DNA of 64,000 nt from Liolophura sinensis (Eukaryota > Mollusca > Polyplacophora > Chitonida > Chitonidae). The stretch is from positions 7,205,704 through 7,269,703 of the forward strand of contig NC_088304.1 of assembly GCF_032854445.1 (NCBI RefSeq), in the 5' to 3' direction. The notes beneath the pieces were generated by a model. The model had not been told where the DNA came from and did no database searches. It worked only from the letters and a program-made list of their open reading frames with translations. Both the position numbers and the translations under genes were made by a program. Positions 48,951 through 62,548 of this stretch are shown here, one piece after another (the first letter of the stretch is position 1; every line of letters begins with the position of its first letter).

Positions 48951-50151
48951 GATCTGTCTGAAGTTAGCAGGCAATGCTCTGTAATATCCAGGACGCAGTT
49001 ACATATGGACAGCACAACCCTTCTCAAGTGTTCCTCAGCAGACAAAAAAGACGTATTTGTTAGGGTTGCGTGTCGCGGAAATCTCTTCAGATGTAAATTG
49101 ATTTTTGAACGCCATTGCTAGATCTTAAGCCGGCATTACAGAACAACCCGACGTGTCGATACAAACGGCATTGCTCTGAGCCCCTAAAAGAGCCCCTCGA
49201 ACCACCAGGGCTCATTTACTGGTCAAAGCCAAAGAACCTTTAGGACATTTTTTTCCTTCGCAGAAATATCAATGAACCTTTTCCGTTAGTTCATCTCGAT
49301 GAGATCGATTCCATATCTAGAAGAGCGAGACGTGTGAATCCTGATATAATGATATTTAATTTTCTGTGTGCATGATACCGGTCAGGCTAATAGTGTATAG
49401 AAAACTGTAGTTCTGGAAGTAAACTGCAACCCTTCAGCCACTTCTTAAAAATACTAAATTAAAAACAAATCCGAACGTTGCAGAAAGAGCCTGATTCGAA
49501 CTTGCGACCTCACTGGCGATGGGATTATCGGCTGTGGTGAAGGCAACCTTTACTCGTGCTGGCTCGTGGCGAAAACTTTTGGAATTATTTTGTATGTCTA
49601 CATATGTAAAATAAACACAATTCTTTCGCACATATAATTATATAAAATTGAGAATAAATACAAACTAGCAGGTCTGTGCGGATCATCATTAGTCTCATGT
49701 CTGTAGGACATAGTAATTCCTAAAGGGCATTGATGCGTTCTGAGTCAGGACACCGATTGCCATTAGCCGTAACACTGCGCACAATACAGCGGTCCTTACA
49801 TCAGACCATGGTAGCAAAAGGGGGGAATAATTAACAAAACTTTTCCGTTATATTAACAAGTCGCGAAGATCTTAATAAAGCGAGATTCTGGTGTGAATTA
49901 TGTGGAGGGAAAGCTTGATTGTAGCGTGTGACGTATTAGTAGATGTAAATTATTTGTTAGTGCTATGTACATTGATGCAGAGATTGTAAATGATGTAAAA
50001 TCTAAAATCGCAATTGCTGTTGCCGTCCATGGATTCCAAGATACTATGGCATGGACCTTTTTCCTGAATAAACAACATTATCTATTCAATATATACCTAA
50101 CTGAATGATATTACCTAATGGTAATATCAAAACATGTGTCGTTTCCCAGGA
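48951..50151 (+). repeat. HOR5 monomer M2 (1,201 bp)
   Basis: M2 architecture; tRNA-like module from 49488; perfect hairpin at 50107-50128. Confidence 0.85.
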
Positions 50152-52118
50152 GATCTGTCTGAAGTTAGCAGATAATGCTCTGTAATATCCACGACTACAT
50201 CTACATCTAGACAGCTTAGTCCTTCTCTAGTGCTTTTCAGCAGACAAAAAAGACGTATTTGTTTGGGTTGCGTTTTGCGGACCTCTGCTCAGATGAGAAT
50301 TGAATTTTGGGCGACATCGGCAGATCTTCAGCCAGTATTACTGAACAGCCAGTGTCGATACAAACGACATTGCTCTTAGCCCCTCAAAGACTTCATCAAA
50401 CTACCCAAGTTCTTACACTGGCCAAGGCTAAAGAACCTGTTGAACATTTTTTCCGTCGCAGAAGTATCAGTGAACCCTTTGCGTCAGTTTACTCGATGAG
50501 ATCGATTCTAGAGAGGAGAGCGAGACGTGTGGATCCTGAGGGCAAACAAGCAACTGTTTGTCTTGGCACAATTTTTATATTTTTGTTGACGTAACGAAGC
50601 CAGTACTAAAGGAGTCGAAACTGAAATTTATGCAGATGTCTTCATTAGAAAATAGGAATTGACCAACAGAGTGTACGTGGAAATGGCCAGTCCATGCAGG
50701 GTGTGGTTGGTTTGGCCATGACTTTTTTAAAGTGAGAGCAGTAAAGTAAAAGCATAAACTTTTGTTGATCATCGATCCGTACAAAATTGATATCATTAAT
50801 AGACTTCATGATAATCGTCGTACTTGTTAATTTTCCACGTTTACCTTAATCACCAGGCTAATAATGCGTAGAAAACTGCAGACTTTCACATGCCACCTTT
50901 TGAAACGTCTAACTTAAAACGACAACCGAACTTTGCAGCAAGAGCAGCTGGTCTCGAGCTTGCGAACTCAGTGGCCAGGGAATTATCGGCTGTGGTGAGA
51001 TCAACCTTGTCTCATGCTGACTCGTGTCGAAAACTTCCGTACACATTTGGGAATATTTTCTAGGTCTATATATGAAAAATAAATACAATTCTTTTGCACA
51101 TATGCATAAATAAATTGGAGAACACTGCTCCTCTTACCCATTCAAAAACACAGAGGCAATTGTCGCTAACAGCCTTCGCCTTATTATGCAGTGCCAAGTC
51201 AGGTGAGGACCAGATTTGACATGAGCCGAATAGAGCTTCAGCTTAAACCTGCCGTTGTGTTCAAAAGGATTTATTTGTTTATTTACGTCAATGGGAGTAC
51301 CGTAAGTCTCCTTACTTATTTGCGGAGCTACATAATATTAATGTGTATATGTAAACTCGTAAGTGTGCTAGCGGATATACGTTATCTCTGTCAATGTTAA
51401 GATTCCGGTATACAAGTAGGCATGAATTATTATAAATCAGATGACAGTAATCATGAATTAGTTTTCTAGACTGATCAAATTACAGAGAAATAGATCGTAA
51501 AACTATTCACGGACAACAACATTTATTTAACATGTTTAACCGCTACAACATAAAATGGATTTTCAAGTAATTTATTATTATTTACCGCAGCCCGGGAATC
51601 TTGCAGTCGTAAACTTTATCGAACATTGAATGACGATGACAAGGAAGCACTTTAACAGGAGCGTCTAGTAAATGTCGGAACCGGTTAACACGATTTATCA
51701 CAAGTGCCATGTACATTGTGGAACACTGTAGTATATGACCTTCTCTTTAACACACCAAATGTTTTTAACTGGTGAGAATAACACTTTGGGATTTCCTGAA
51801 TCGACACCAGAGATACACTTGAGACAGAACGGAGAACTTGTAATATGGAGTCTATTCCATATCCAATATCCTACCGATAAATACATAAAATATCATCTGT
51901 TATAGTTTCATGTATCATCATTGCTATTAATGCTATTAGGGAACCACGTTTATGTTTTGACACTACTGTCAGCATATTCTAGAAACAATCAACCAAAAAT
52001 TTCATCTCAACGTCCCTTTTTCGGCCTTTGTAGAATAGCTCCTTTGCGCAAGTACAGTGTGTAGTATTTTTCTCGATTAAATGACCTGACTTCAGTACAC
52101 ACTGGTCATGTTGATATG
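50152..52118 (+). repeat. HOR5 monomer M3 (1,967 bp, tail deletion)
   Basis: tRNA-like module from 50946. The tail block is cut: cgatttatcacaagtgcc runs into acattgtggaacactg at about 51695. HOR6 shares this join. Confidence 0.84.
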
Positions 52119-53150
52119 ATGTACAACATACAAAACATTGTACAATGTACGTGTAGAGTTATTGTTTAATTTCGTGAGTGGGAATACTGCGTATGTGTTT
52201 ACTGACTCCTATAAATGTTAATGTGTAAATCTAAAGTAACAGATTAGCCAGCGAATAATGATCGGGTAAGTGTTATATACACTGATCTCTGTTGATGAGA
52301 GTATAGATTACTCTAGATCGCTATAACCACACAATTCTCTTCTAAACTGACAAAATTACACAAAAATAGATAGTAAAACCATAAAGAGATAGACACCAAT
52401 ACACAAAGTGGATTTCTAAGACATTTATTAATATTTTACCCAGCCCAAAAATCCTATAGTCTACAAACCTTATCGAATCACGTGATATTTCCGTTAACAG
52501 CGCGAGAAAACGATAACAAGGACGCATTTTAAGAGAAGCGTCTGGTAAATCTCGAAACCGGATAACTAGATTAGTTCAGATCAATCTTTCCAACCTTTAC
52601 GAAAGTATACAGCAGGGCTATCTAAATATGAACAAGCCGTGCAGATCATGGTTTGGCTGACGTCTGTAGGAGATAGTAATTACTGAAAAACACTCATAGG
52701 TTGTAAGCCAGGGCATCGACTGTCATTAGCCGCAACTTTAGCCATTAGCCGTAGACATTTGTATCAGGTGCTAATGGCAAAAAAGGGGAATAATTAATAA
52801 AAACGAACCGGTACAGTTAATTTAAGTCGCACAATGCAGTCAGATTCTCATGTGAATTCTGGTGAGAGAAAGGTTGGTTGTAGCGTGTGACCTGTTAGGA
52901 GATGTAAATTATTTGTTAGTGCCATGTGCATCGATGCAGAGATTGTAATTGATGTAAAATCTAAAATCGCAATTGTTGTTGGCGTCTGAGGATTCAAAGG
53001 TGGACCCTTTTCCAGTATGAACAACATTCCCTCTTTTATATATACGTAATTAAATATGACGGCTTTCGTAAATTTTGGTCTGTGTCAGGACAAACAGAGA
53101 GAGGCTAGCAGGCATATCAGGGTGATATGAAAGTGTAGCATTTCCCAGCA
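52119..53150 (+). repeat. HOR5 monomer M4 (1,032 bp)
   Basis: M4 architecture with palindromic join near 52135 and tail block to about 52685. Confidence 0.84.
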
Positions 53151-54871
53151 GATCCGCCTGAAGTTAGCAGGCAACGCTCTGTAATATCCACGACGAAGTT
53201 ACATCTGGACAGCTCAACTCTTCTCAAGTGTTCCTCAACAGACAAAAAAGACTTATTTGTTAGGGACTGATGTCGCTTAGATCTGCTCAGATGTAAATTA
53301 AATTTCGGACGACATCGCCAGATCTTAAGTCGGTATTACTGAACAGCCAGACGTGTCGATGAAAACGGCATTGCTCTAAGCCTCTGAAAGACTTCATCAA
53401 AGCACCGGGTTTTATTTACAGATCTCCGGTAGAAAACCTTTAGGACATTTTTTCCGTCGCAGAAATATCAGTCAACCCTTTGCGTTCATTCGACCACAGG
53501 AGATCGATTCTAGAGAGGAGAGCGAGACGTGTGGATTCTGAGGGTAAATAAGCAACTGTTTGGTTTGCCACAATTTTTATGCCAGAATCGGAAATTTTGT
53601 TGACCTAACAGGGGTGCGAAGGAAGGAGAATCGAAATTAAAATTTATCCACATGTCTTGATTACAAATTAGGAAATCAGCAAGAAAATGCACATGAAAAC
53701 AAGCCATGCAAGGTGTGGGTGGTTTGGCGATCGCTTTTTACAGAGCAGTAAAGTGAAAACATAGACATTCCTGATGTCGTTGTTCAAGCCATACAAAACT
53801 GATATCATTAATTGATTTTGTGATAATCGTCGAATTCATCAATTTTCTATGCACATGATACCGGTCAGGCTAATAGTGTATAGAAAACTGTACTTCTGGA
53901 AAAAAAAACTGTAGCCCTTCACCAGCCACTTCTAAAACATTCTAGCATATGAAGAAATCCGAACATTGCAGAAAAAGCCGGATTCGAGCTTGCGACCTCA
54001 CTGTCCAAGGAATTATTTTCTTGGTCTACATTATAAAATAAATCGATTCTTTCTCACATATAATTAGATAAAATGAGAAATAAATCGAAACTAGCAGCTA
54101 ATGATTATTCTTTGATTATGTGCTTTACAGATAAGGGATAAAAGAACCGGTATACACATAAGCATGAATTATTATAAATTAGACGGCCACAATAATAAAA
54201 TAATTTTCTAGACTGATCAAACTGCACAGAAACAGGTCATAAAACCAAAGAGAGATAAACAACGTTACATAAAGTGGATTTTAAAGTAATTTAGTAATAT
54301 TTTACACATCCCAAAAATCTTGTAATCATAAAACCTATCGAAGGACGTGATGTTCCCCGTTATAACGATGACACGGGAGCACATTGAGATCAGCGTGTGG
54401 TAAGTATCGGAACCAGGTATCTCCATTTATTCCAATCTCCTTTCAGACCTCTATGGAGATATGTGGAATTTATTATCCAGCAGGGCTATCTAAATATGAA
54501 CGAGCCGTGCAGATTATCATGAGGCTGATGTCTGTAGGAGACAGTAATTACTGATGGGCACTGAGCCGAGGACAACAATTGTCATTAGCCTTGAAACTGT
54601 GTAGCGGTTACAGCGGTTCTATACATTTATATCATACACTGATGGCAAAAAGCGGTGGGGGATAATTAATACAGTTAATTTTAAAAGTCCCGAAGATTTT
54701 AATGAAATGAGATTCTTATGTGAATTCTTGAGAGATTGGATGTAGTGAGCGACATATTAAGAGATGTAAATCATTTGTTAGTGCCATGTACATTGCCGCA
54801 GAGATTGTAAATGACGTGGAATCTAAACTCGCAGTTGGTGTTGCCGTCAGTGGATTCGAAGATACAAGGTT
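53151..54871 (+). repeat. HOR5 monomer M5 (1,721 bp)
   Basis: M5 with a tRNA-like module from 53976 that has lost its 5' half (in tRNA sense): caaggaattatt runs directly into ttcttggtctac near 54015. Confidence 0.83.
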
Positions 54872-55711
54872 ATTACTGAACAGCCTGACGTGTCAATGCA
54901 ACCCGCATCGCCTTGAGTCTCTGAAAGACTCAATCCCCCAGGGTTTATTTACAGTCCACAGATAAAGAGCCTTCAGGACATTTTTTCCGTCGCAGAAATA
55001 TCAGTCAGCCCTTTGCGTTAATTTGGCCACAGGAGATCGATTCTAGAGAGGAGAGCCAGACGTGTGCATCCTGAGTGTAAATAACCAACTGTTTGGTTTG
55101 GCACAATTTTTATGCCAGCAGCGGAACTTTTGTTGACGTAACGGGTCCGTCAAGGAAAGGTGATATTTATCCAAATGTCTTGATTACCAAATAGTAATTG
55201 AGAAACCAAGTGTGCATGAAAGGCAATGCATGCTGTGGGAGGTATGGTTATGGCTTTTTACAGAGCAATAAAGCTAAACCATAGATTTTATTGATGTTCT
55301 TCCTCAATCCATACAAAATGAGCTGCAAGAGTTGGATTCGAGCTTGCGACCTCAGTGACCAGGAGATTATCAGCTTTGGTGAGAGCAACCCTGGCCCGCG
55401 CTGACTCGCGTTGTAGAATAAATACAGTTTTTTTTGCAAATATTCCTATATAACATGGAGAATAAATATCAAAACAGTTCTTCCTACCCATTTACCAAGA
55501 CGTAGCCAATCAACGCGTACAGCCTTCCCCTTATTATTCAGTTTTAAGTCAGGTAAGTTTCAAACTTGTGTTAAGTACGAACCAAATGGAGCTTCAGCTT
55601 GGACCTGCATTTGTACTCATAATGATTTATTCTTTTTTTGCGTGAATGGGAGTACTGTAAGTGCTGATTAATGTTACCATCTGATGTTCATTTGTAAATA
55701 GAAACTAGCAG
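54872..55711 (+). repeat. HOR5 monomer M6 (840 bp)
   Basis: M6 architecture; tRNA-like module from 55330. Confidence 0.84.
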
Positions 55712-57730
55712 AGATCTGAAAACTATCGCCGGGCCATGCAGGGTGTGAGTGGCTGATATGTTTTTTTACAAAGCAGTAAAGTGAAGTCACAGATTTTAAC
55801 CATGTTGTTCCTCGATCCGTACAAAATGTATGAGACAATTTAGTATAATTGATTTAATCAACAGATTTAGTAAGAAAGGCCAAACTCATTATGTTTCCAC
55901 CTACACAAAAGAGGTTAAAGTTACAGGTATAAGAATCTACAGCCCTTCACCTGGCACTTCTAAAACCTCCTAACTTAAAGTCGCAGCCAAATTTAAGTTA
56001 GACTGAGAGTTGGATTCGAGCCTACAACCTTACTGGGGATTATCGGCTGTGGTGAGAGAAGCCCTGGCTCATGTTGGCTTATATGTGGAAACTTTTCTAC
56101 ACATTTGGAAATCTTTTCTTGATCGACATACATTTATGTAGATAAGTACAAGTCTTTGCACATATGTCGTTAGTAAATACCAAGACGGTGCAGCCGTCCA
56201 GGACGGAGATGACCAGCGCCTTGTTGCTTCCTTAATATACAGAGTGCACGGTCAGGTAAGTAAGAAAACTGTCTTAGTTATTTTACGAGCGGAATGGAGC
56301 TGTCAAAATTATTTATTGCTTATTTGAGTGAGTGAGAGTACTGTATGTGCTCCAACTGACTGGCCATGTTTCCTGATCTTAATGTGAAAATCTAAAGTAA
56401 CGGAACTGCTATCGGTTAATGATCGAGTACGTGTTATATGTTGATACTAATGTTGATGAGAGAATAGCTTACTTTAAATGGCCATCACCACAACATTGTG
56501 TTTTATACTGACAAACTTACACAGAAATAGAAAATAAAACCATTCAGTGACATTTATTAATATTTTACACAGCCCCAAAATTCTATCGTCTACAAACCTT
56601 ATCACCGTTGTTTCCACTTATAACGCGAGATAACAAAAGCAGAAAAGCGCTTTCAGAGGAGCGTCTGATAAATCTCGGAACCGGGTAACTCGGTTAATAC
56701 CACTCTCAGATCAACCTGTTTGACCTCTCTGGAGATATGGGGGAACTGGTACCCAGCAGGGCCATCAAATTATGAACAAGCCGCCCAGATCATCATGAGG
56801 CTGATGTCTGTAGGAGATAGTAATTACTGAAGGGCATGGAAGGGTTCTAAGCGAGAGGACAGATTGTCATTAAAGATGTGTAGAATACAGCGCTCCTAGA
56901 CATTTATATCAGACCATGACGGCAAAAAGGGGAATAATTAATTAAAATGTGCAGTTCATTTTAAAAGACGCGAAGATATTAAAGAAGTGAGATTCTCACG
57001 TGAATTCTTCTGAGATAAAGGCTGATTGTACATTTCCTCTTAGAGGATGTGGATTATCCGTCAATGCCAGGTGTATTAACGTAGAGAAGTTGGTGAGGAC
57101 AAAAAGGTGTGTTTACATAACAATGTGACATTTCGGATCACAAGTGATGTTGTAGTTCGTGGCTCCAAACATACAATGGTCTTGCATTTTTTCGCAGACG
57201 AAAAACATGCAGGCAATCACGTTGTATTTGTTCTGTACTAACTATTTTTACCATGATAACTTTTTATACGCATAACCAACTTCCAAGTCTTTTTTGAAAA
57301 TGTTGATTTGTGTCAGAATAAAAGACCAAAACATTTTTCCATTGATGAAAATAAGGTTTTAGGATTCCATAAATCGACCCCAGAGATAGAAGTGAGACAG
57401 AACGGAGAACTTAAAATATCGAGTCTATACTGTACATCCAAAATCCCACCGGTGAATGCCATTAGTGGCCATGATATATATTCCAGATACCATCATTACT
57501 ATCAATACGACTGGAATCTCGTTATCTGTAACATCACTGTCAGCAAGCTAAAGAAACAACCCCAAAAAGGCTGATTTCTTCGGCTCAAAGGTGTTTCGTT
57601 TCTAGTTTAACCCTTGGTGCAATTGCTCCTTTGCTGGAGGACAGCTCCTTGATAACATCACCTCATTTGAGGACGCACAGTGAGATGGTAGAAGACATAT
57701 TAAAGTCATGTAAAAGTCTTGCGTTTCACA
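55712..57730 (+). repeat. HOR5 monomer M7, type 7a (2,019 bp)
   Basis: Near copy of HOR3 M7; tRNA-like module from 56018. A loss of about 43 bp near 57320 joins cagaataaa to agaccaaaac. Confidence 0.85.
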
Positions 57731-60063
57731 GATCTGTCTAAGGTCAGCAGACAATGCTCTCTAATATCCACGACACAGTTACATCTCGACACCACAACGC
57801 CTTCTCAAGTGTTCCTCAGCAGACAACAAAGATGTATTTGTTAAGGACTGGTGTAACGGCGATCTGCTCAGATGTAAATTGAAGTTTATCGCCATCGACA
57901 GATCTCAAACCGGTAATACTGAACAGCCTGACGAGTTTGGTTTACCACATTTCTATGCCTGCAGCGGAACTTTTCTTGACTTAACGGAGCTGCCCAGACA
58001 CGGGAATAGAAGCCGAAATTTATCCAGATGTCTTGATTTCAAAATAGGAATTGATTAACAAAGTGTAAGTGAAAACAGTCGCTAGGCCATGCAAGATGTA
58101 GGTGGTTGGGCGGCAGCTTTTTTCAATACAAAAATGATATCATTAATTGATTTAGTGATTATGGCCGTACCCATTAATTTTCTATGTACATGATACCCGC
58201 CATGATGATGGTGTATAGAACTGTAGTTCCGAAGAAAACTCCAGACTTTCACCTTTCACTTCTTAAAACTTCTAACATTAAACGACAACCGACGCAAGAG
58301 CTGGATTCGAGCTTGCTACCTCACTGACAGGGGTATTATCAGCTTTGGTTAGACCAGCCTTGGCTCATGCTGACTCGTGTCGAAAACATTTGTACACATT
58401 TGGAAACATTTTCTAACCCAATATATGTAAAATAAAACCAGTTTTTTTGCACATATACATATGTACAATGGAGAATAATCATCAAAACCGCTCTTCCCAG
58501 CATTCATCAACACGGAGTCATTCCACGCTTACAGCCATCCATGTATTATGTCGTGCCAAGTCAGGTGAGAACCAAGATTGTTTTAGATACGAACCCAATT
58601 GGGCTTCAGCTTGAACCTACATTTATTTGTACTCAGAATGATTTATTGTTTATTTGCGTGAGTGGGAGTACTTTATGTGTGGTGACTGATTAATGGTGCT
58701 ACGTAATGTAAATGTGTGAATCGAAACTAATAGCTCAGCTAGCGATTACTGTTCGGACATGTGTTATACAGGCAGTCATCTCTGTTAACGATAACAGACC
58801 AGTATAAATAGAAGCATGAATTTTTACAAATTAGACGACCATAACGTTGAAATTGTTTTCTAGACAGATCATATTCCACAGAAACAGGATCATAAAAGAC
58901 AAACACGATTACATCAAGTGGCTTTTTCTAGTAATTTACTAATATATTACACAGCCCGAAAGTCTCGGAATCTCGGTCTCAATCTCGGAACCGGGTAACT
59001 CGATTGATCCCACTCTCAGATCAACCTTTTTCACCTCTCTGGAGATATGGGGGAATTGGTATCCAGCAGGGCTGTCAAAATATAAACAAGCCGCCCAGAT
59101 CAACATTAGGCTGATGTCTGTAGGAGATAGTAATTACTGATGGGCATTGATGTGTTCTGAGCCAGGTCACCGATTGTCATTAACCGTGGTCTCAGACATT
59201 TATATTAGACACTTATGGTAAAAGAAAACGAATAGTTAATAAAAATGTACAGTTTTTTTTAAAACTTCGCAAAGATTTCAATGAAGTGAGATTCTGATTA
59301 AATACTATTGAGAGAAATATTGTTTGTAGCGTGTGCCCTATAGGCCTACATGTCAATGCCATGAACACTAAGACTTTGAAGTATCGCTGAAGGGGCCAGC
59401 ACGACAGGTACGAGTGTAGATCATGCTGAGAAATCGCGAATCACAGTTTCTGTTGTCGTCTGTGGCTTAAAGCTTACATGTGCAGTACATGAACGCCTTT
59501 CTCTTGGGTGTAGGAAGTCGGGTTCAGGGCAGTTTTCAGCATTTTCACATTTTCAGACTATTCCCAACAATATTCTTTATTAAAGATATCTGGTACTTAA
59601 ATAATATTATAAATAGTAAAATTTAAAGGCGTTCGAAAATTCCGGTGTGTCACAACAAAGTACATAGTTTGGCAAATGTACGCTTTGCAATTTATCACCC
59701 TCTCGTATAAATGAAAATATCTTCGGCGGGGGGGGGGGGGGTACAGATAAGGCTTTTGAAATTTCCTGAATGAAAACCAAAAAGAGTCTTGCGTCCTTAA
59801 AGTGGTAACAGATAAAATGCAGTCTACTTCATATCCGATCGCCATCCGGTAGGCATGTATGCAAACTGGGGCCGTCATCTTCATTACAGTTACCAATTAC
59901 CATTGTTGATATAAATACGAATGCAGCCAGGTTGTTTTGTGACATCACTTTTTTTTATCTCCTCAATCAATCTTGTCTCCTTCTATAGTTTTTCTTTAGT
60001 GCACGAACAGAGCTCCTTTAATGCAAGAATATATTCTTGATTATACCACATTATTATTTTCTC
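57731..60063 (+). repeat. HOR6 monomer M1 (2,333 bp, two internal losses)
   Basis: Head variant as in HOR4. A loss of about 185 bp near 57934 (cctgacgag to tttggttta). A second change near 58963-58990 replaces the start of the tail block with iterated ctcgg motifs, deleting the start codon of the 66-codon frame. tRNA-like module from 58299; poly-G run 59728-59741. Confidence 0.83.
59728..59741 (+). repeat. Poly-G tract (G14) in HOR6 M1
   Basis: Run of 14 G after cttcggc, at the same site as the HOR5 G13 tract but with a different left border. Confidence 0.9.
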
Positions 60064-61499
60064 GGCCATGACTTTTTTAAAGTGAGAGCAGTAAAGTAAA
60101 AGCATAAACTTTTGTTGATCATTGATCAGTATAAAATTGATATCATTAATAGACTTCATGATAATCGTCGTACGTGTTAATTTTCCACGTTTACCTTAAT
60201 CACCAGGCTAATAATGCGTAGAAAACTGTAGTTATGGAAGAAAACTGCAGACTTTCACATGCCACCTTTTGAAACGTCTAACTTAAAACGACAACCGAAC
60301 TTTGCAGCAAGAGCATCTGGTTTCGAGCTTGCAACCTCAGTGGCCAGGGAATTATCGGCTGTGGTGAGATCAACCTTGACTCATGCTGACTCGTGTCGAA
60401 AACTTCCGTACACATTTGGGAATATTTTCTAGGTCTATATATGAAAAATAAATACAATTCTTTTGCACATATTCATATATAAATTGGAAAACACTGCTCC
60501 TCTTACCCATTCAAAAACACAGAGGCAATCGTCGCTAACAGCCTTCGCCTTAATATGCAGTGACAAGTCAGGTGAAGACCAGATTTGACATGAGCCGAAT
60601 AGAGCTTCAGCTTAAACCTGCCGTTGTGTTCAAAAGGATTTATTTGTTTATTTACGTCAATGGGAGTACCGTAAGTCTCCTTACTTATTTGCGGAGCTAC
60701 ATAATATTAATATGTATATGTAAACTCGTAAGTGGGCTAGCTAATATATGTTATCTCTGTCAATGTTAAGATTCCGGTATACTAGGAAGCATGAATTATT
60801 ATAAATCAGATGACAGTAATCATGAAATAGTTTTCTAGACTGATCAAATTACAAAGAAACAGATCATAAAACTATTAATGGACAACAACATTTATTTAAC
60901 ATGTTTAACCGCTACAACATGAAATGGATTTTCAAGTAATTTATTATTATTTACCGCAGCCCGGGAATCTTGCAGTCGTAAACTTTATCGAACATTGATG
61001 ACAAGGAAGCACTTTAACAGGAGCGTCTAGTAAATCTCGGAACCGGTTAACTCGATTTATCACAAGTGCCATGTACATTGTGGAACACTGTAGTATATGA
61101 ACTTCTCTTTAACAGACCAAAATGTTTTTCCATTGGTGAGAATCACACTTTGGGATTTCCTGACTCGACACCAGAGATACACTTGAGACAGAACGGAGAA
61201 CTTGTAATATGGAGTCTATTTCATATCCAATATCCTACCAATAAATACATAAAATATTATCTATTGGAGTTTCATATATCATCATTGCCATCGATACGAT
61301 TGGGGAAACACGTTTATGTTTTGACACTACTATCAGCATATTCTATAAAATAAATCAACCAAAAATTTCATCTCATGTGGTAAAAGTTCTCCCCAAAAAT
61401 TTCGCCCTTAGAGTAATAGATGCTTTGCGCAAGTACAGTGTGTAGTATTCTTCTCCATTACATCACCTGACTTCAGGACACGCAAGGCATATTGATATG
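60064..61499 (+). repeat. HOR6 monomer M3 (5' part missing, fused to M1)
   Basis: Starts abruptly at ggccatgactttttt, corresponding to about 50713 in HOR5. The M1 3' end, all of M2 and the M3 head are deleted. tRNA-like module from 60315; tail-block join at about 61060 as in HOR5. Confidence 0.83.
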
Positions 61500-62548
61500 A
61501 TCTACAACATACAAAACATTGTACAATGTGCGCGTAGAGTTATTGTTTATTTGCGTCAGTGGGAATACTGTATGTGTGCTCTCTGACTGGCCACGCCTCC
61601 TATAAATGTTTACTGTTACTGTGTAAATCTAAAGTAACAGATGAACTAGCGAAAAATGATCGGGTACGTCTTACATATACTGATCTCTGTTGATGAGAGT
61701 ATAGATTACTCTAGATCGCCATAACCATACAATTGTCTTCTAAACTGACAAAATTACACAAAAATAGATAACAAAACCATACAGAAACAGACACCAATAT
61801 ACAAAGTGGATTTCTAAGACATTTATTAATATTTTACACAGCCTAAAAATCCTAGAGTGTACAAACCTTATCGAATCACGTGATATTTCCGTTAACAGCG
61901 CGAGAAAACGATGACAAGGACGCATTATAAGAGAAGCGTCTGGTAAATCTCGAAACCGGGTAACTTGGTTAATTCCACTCTCAAATAAACCTTTCCACCT
62001 CTACGAAAGTATCCAGCTGGGCTATCAAAATATGAACAAGCCGTGAGGAGCATGGTTTGGCTGACGTCTGTAGGAGATAGCAATTAGCAAAAACGACACT
62101 AACAGGTTCTAAGCAAGGGCACTGACTGCCATCAGCCAATACAACACTGGCCTTTAGTCGTAGACATTTAAATCAGGCCCTGACGGCAAAAAGAGGGAAT
62201 AATTAATAAAAACGAACCGGTACAGTTAATTTAAGTCGCAAAGACTTTAATGCAGTCAGATAGGAGAAAGGTTGATTGTAGCGTGTGAGCTATTAGGAGA
62301 GGTAAATTATTTGTTAATGGCATGTGCATCGATGCAGAGACTGTAAATGATGTAAAATCTAAAATAGCATTTGCTGTTGCCCTCAGAGTACTCAGAGATG
62401 AACCCTTTTCCAGTATGAACAACATTCCCTCTTTTATATATACGTAATTGAATATCACGGCTTTCGTAAATTTTGGTCTGTGTCAGGACAAACAGAGAGA
62501 GGCTAGCAGGCATATCAGGGTGATATGAAAGTGTAGCATTTCCCAGCA
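61500..62548 (+). repeat. HOR6 monomer M4 (1,049 bp)
   Basis: M4 architecture with palindromic join and tail block; no head or tRNA-like module. Confidence 0.83.

Larger units (their letters stand above)
46301..57730 (+). repeat. Higher-order repeat unit 5 (11,430 bp)
   Basis: Fifth complete copy. M1 carries a 13-base G run at 48553-48565. M3 has lost most of its tail block (junction about 51695), a state shared with HOR6. M7 is type 7a like HOR3 but lacks about 43 bp near 57320. Confidence 0.92.
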
